Source: Dasyornis broadbenti (lineage: Eukaryota; Chordata; Aves; Passeriformes; Dasyornithidae). Taken from it: a stretch of 64,000 nucleotides of DNA. Numbering within the stretch: position 1 is the stretch's first letter; each line of letters opens with the position of its first letter. Location of the stretch: positions 1,895,371 to 1,959,370 of the forward strand of contig VZRN01004407.1 in NCBI GenBank assembly GCA_013397935.1, read 5' to 3'. Both the position numbers and the translations under genes were made by a program. Shown one piece after another: positions 61,381 through 64,000 of this stretch. Below the pieces are notes generated by a model. That model had not been told where the DNA came from and made no database searches. It saw only the letters and a list, made by a program, of their open reading frames with translations.

Positions 61381-63482
61381 ATAGACATCCATCACTATTT
61401 TAAACAAGCATTTAAAGATAGTCATGTGAAAAAGTAAGAAAGTTAGCAAGAAAATGTGATCATTAAGGACTAAATAGAAATATAACATTATTCAAAGTAG
61501 ATTAATTAATGTGAAATAATATTGGCCCGTGGATATGCCTACTTTACCATTCACATTCTGAAAATAGCAGGTGCGTAGCTGTTGTTTGGGTGGACAGATA
61601 TTTGTACCTTATTTCAGGGCAAATCTTAGTGCCCACAATGCACATTGGCTACATTACACTTTCTATAAGAAACCCTGCCCTTTGCACTATGGGCCATTTG
61701 TTTTCCTTATATTTAAACACCACTTTATCATGTGGTATTTCACAAGGGACTGCATTAGGCCAGCATGCTTTATCTCAAATAATTTCATGCTATGCTGCCA
61801 TATTTCTGGTTGAAGGTGTTAGATAATCCCTTAATAAACATTTTGGGAACACAGGAAGTTTACTGCTGCTGTTTCATAGTCTGGTACTTTTCTTTTTAAA
61901 GACAGTTAGGAACTCATAAATTCATTCCTTTCAGTCACTCTTCTCCAGGCATAGAACAACTCCAATGGCACTGAATTTCCATTTCGTCAGAGATGGAAGT
62001 GTACCTCAGAGACTAAAAAGTGCTGAGGGTAGCAGAGCAAATTTATCACGAGAAGCACTTTTACCATGTGATGACAGGCAAACTTTGTGTTAGCCACATG
62101 GCTGCTAGAGCAATGCAGCTGGCTTTATTAACAGCATGCATTCAAAAATCAACATGTCAGCACTCTTCTTTCTCTCTAGCTCCCCAGCCTTCAGGGGAGC
62201 CTTTGCATCAATCTCAAAAGTGGGGTTTTCTCAATGATGAAACTCTAGCAGTAAATTATATCAATTTAGAGTAGTAGATCACTAGTAGAGTAGATATGGA
62301 GCACAGCTATAGAAGACCCTCCCACTCTGACTTAAAACCACAGTATGCCATGTTAGTCAAAAATACCACGTAGATACAGCACAATAGAGGGATACCGGCA
62401 TGCCCCACAGAAGTGACAGAAGCAGATGAGCATAAATCCCTCAAGCAACATCTACATCCCATGTCTACTCACTCACAGACCACAGCAGAAAACGTGGTAG
62501 TAGCCCCTGAACACATTATTACCCAAGCTGAGTTTGCCCTGCTTATTGGTAGTGATTTCTGGTACAAATTACTTGTCATGGTCTCTAAATTGTGTCGCTG
62601 TCACAGTGGTAAGATATTGTGAAGCTCATCATCAATTCCAGTTATACACAAGAACTATGCTTGCATATAGTTTTCTTTTTGTCCTTTGTGTTTGAAAAAT
62701 GTTTGCTGACTTTAATCTGTTACATATGGTTCAGCAAAACAAGTTTAATATGTCAATTAGTCCTGTGAAAATGACCAGTGTTTATATTAGGATTGGCTGC
62801 TTATGGAAATTACCGATTTGCCTCTCTGAAAACCGGTACCAGCCTCTAGAGGAAGTACTGTTATTATGTCTGAACACATTCCTGGATATACAAAGCCTCC
62901 CAAACATGACTTTATTTATTTAGTATAAGCCATAAACCCCTCGTGCCCTGGACAGCTGCCTCTGAGCAGTTCATGATCTGCGACCCTGCAGCTGCCCCAA
63001 AGTTCTACATAATTTTCCATACAAAAGGTAATAAAAAACTTTCTTAAAAAAACCCTACTCAATACACAGGCAAAATAACTCACCCTGTGTGTCAAGAGAA
63101 AATTTTCTCTGAGAGGAAATGTATAAACAACTGAAATTCTCTTCAAAGACACCTATTTTGGCCAGAAACCTAATGGTTAAGCTCACTCCATATATTTCCT
63201 GCTGATCACTGTAGCAAACAGCCTATGGAGCTGGATGCACTTAGTCAAGCCACACAGCAATTTGACAAGGCCATAAGGAAATACTTGCAAAGATGGAAAA
63301 ACACAAAAATACAATGTGTTGGTGCTATGGAACACACAAATACACAGTGTGTGTGCAAATTTTGGCAAGTCTAGAATTTTGCTGGATTATGGCTGCTTTT
63401 ATCCTAGAGGCAAAATTCAACATTGAAAATGAGGCCCTGACAAGCACAAGCCCAAAGTATCTCAAATTTTAAACAGGAGCTT
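61381..63482. other. Non-coding stretch
   Basis: No gene or repeat is recognised. All frames are under about 85 codons without motifs. Confidence 0.45.
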
Positions 63483-63923
63483 CTAATTATGGAAAATTAA
63501 AAGCAGAACTATATTACACCTGAAGAAAGTACCTTTGTATTTAGGACAAGGGCCATCGTTCATGAGCATGGATTTTAACTGTTCTTTTCGCTTCATCGAC
63601 ATGTTTAAAATGGCAGGATTTTCCATTGAGATCCTTTGTAGATAACACGTTCTCCTCCCACTGAAAAATATTTTCCCTCTTTTCCTTTCTAATGCTTTTT
63701 CTCTTCTAACCACCAATAAATCAGAAATCTGACCTCCTCCATTACCACAAACAAGTGACTTCACATTATTCTTCCTGAAACTGGCAAGTCTTTCATTCAA
63801 GCAAATAACTCCCCAAGGAAGAACTTCTTTGACTCCAGGCAATAATGGTAGAAAATGGTGGCACATAAGTTCAAAATTCTTGTATGATTTTGATAGCTTT
63901 ACTTTATGTTTCAACTGTCTCAA
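63483..63923 (-). CDS. Open frame of 146 codons, unknown; possible exon
   Basis: On the minus strand an in-frame TGA lies eight codons above the ATG, and the frame runs to 63483. The translation is of mixed composition rather than low-complexity. It includes LPGVKEVLPWGVICLNERL, a GNGGGQ segment, basic stretches (RREKALERKRGK) and MSMKRKEQLKSML followed by NDGPCPKYKG. A donor-like CAAAG/GTACTT follows the KYK codons at 63533/63532, which would end an exon there. A T13 tract lies upstream near the terminal gap, but no strong acceptor is evident. I recognise no family. Chance frames of similar length (142-149 codons) occur elsewhere in the window, so length alone is no support. Confidence 0.2.
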   Translation of the reverse strand: MRQLKHKVKLSKSYKNFELMCHHFLPLLPGVKEVLPWGVICLNERLASFRKNNVKSLVCGNGGGQISDLLVVRREKALERKRGKIFFSGRRTCYLQRISMENPAILNMSMKRKEQLKSMLMNDGPCPKYKGTFFRCNIVLLLIFHN

Positions 63924-63975
63924 ACTCTCTCATTGCAGATCTCAACAGACCTCAGAGTTTCCTGAATACCTAGTT

Positions 63976-64000
63976 AAAAAAAAAAAAANNNNNNNNNNNN
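63976..64000. other. Poly(A) run and terminal assembly gap
   Basis: Thirteen A (63976-63988) are followed by N to the end of the window. As at 2957, the gap starts at a homopolymer. Confidence 0.95.

Noticed and set aside
60975..61403. Plus-strand ORF of 142 codons
   Set aside because: It lies almost wholly inside the solo LTR and runs past its end, so it is not a viral or cellular gene.
1..64000. CRISPR arrays, operons, tRNA or rRNA genes, prokaryotic mobile elements
   Set aside because: None seen. The sequence is vertebrate nuclear DNA by its CR1 and LTR content.

Overview
The window looks like non-coding nuclear DNA from a bird. The main evidence is at least seven chicken-repeat-1 (CR1) LINE fragments, some carrying the characteristic avian CR1 3' end (ATTCTATGATTC or its complement). 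A complete avian-type retroviral LTR near 61 kb supports this. The sequence is AT-rich and CpG-poor by eye. It has no bacterial-style operons, and no protein-coding gene could be recognised. It reads as a gene desert or a very large intron. The repeat load is low for an amniote, which also fits a bird. The species, the chromosome and the neighbouring genes cannot be told from the sequence.

Layout. 1-10 kb: unique sequence with a CR1 3' scrap (250-301), a 30-nt poly(A), a short N gap (2957-3002), an 18-bp perfect inverted repeat that folds into a long hairpin (3339-3422), a microsatellite and an A-rich tract. 10-30 kb: mostly unique sequence with small palindromes, two 22-23 bp tandem duplications and weak MIR-like traces. 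30-44 kb: CR1 fragments at 37.2, 38.8-39.1, 41.9-42.4 (internally deleted, with ORF2 remnant) and 43.6 kb, a MIR remnant at 40.8 kb and a perfect 18-bp palindrome at 40.6 kb. 44-50 kb: a 42-nt poly(A), another CR1 at 47.7-47.9 kb, and at 49.2-50.2 kb a minus-strand candidate exon next to a hAT-like remnant. 50-64 kb: an ancient amniote repeat at 53.2 kb, a CR1 reverse-transcriptase fragment at 56.9-57.1 kb, a local CpG cluster at 59.1-59.3 kb, the solo LTR (60773-61375) with a 5-bp target-site duplication, and a minus-strand ORF (63483-63923) close to the terminal N gap.

No set of genes works together here. The reportable biology is the history of mobile elements plus a few untested candidates: a hairpin RNA, one or two exons and a CpG cluster. 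Nothing in the sequence supports a new multi-gene system. Repeat names rest on recognising family consensus features by eye, not on a database search.
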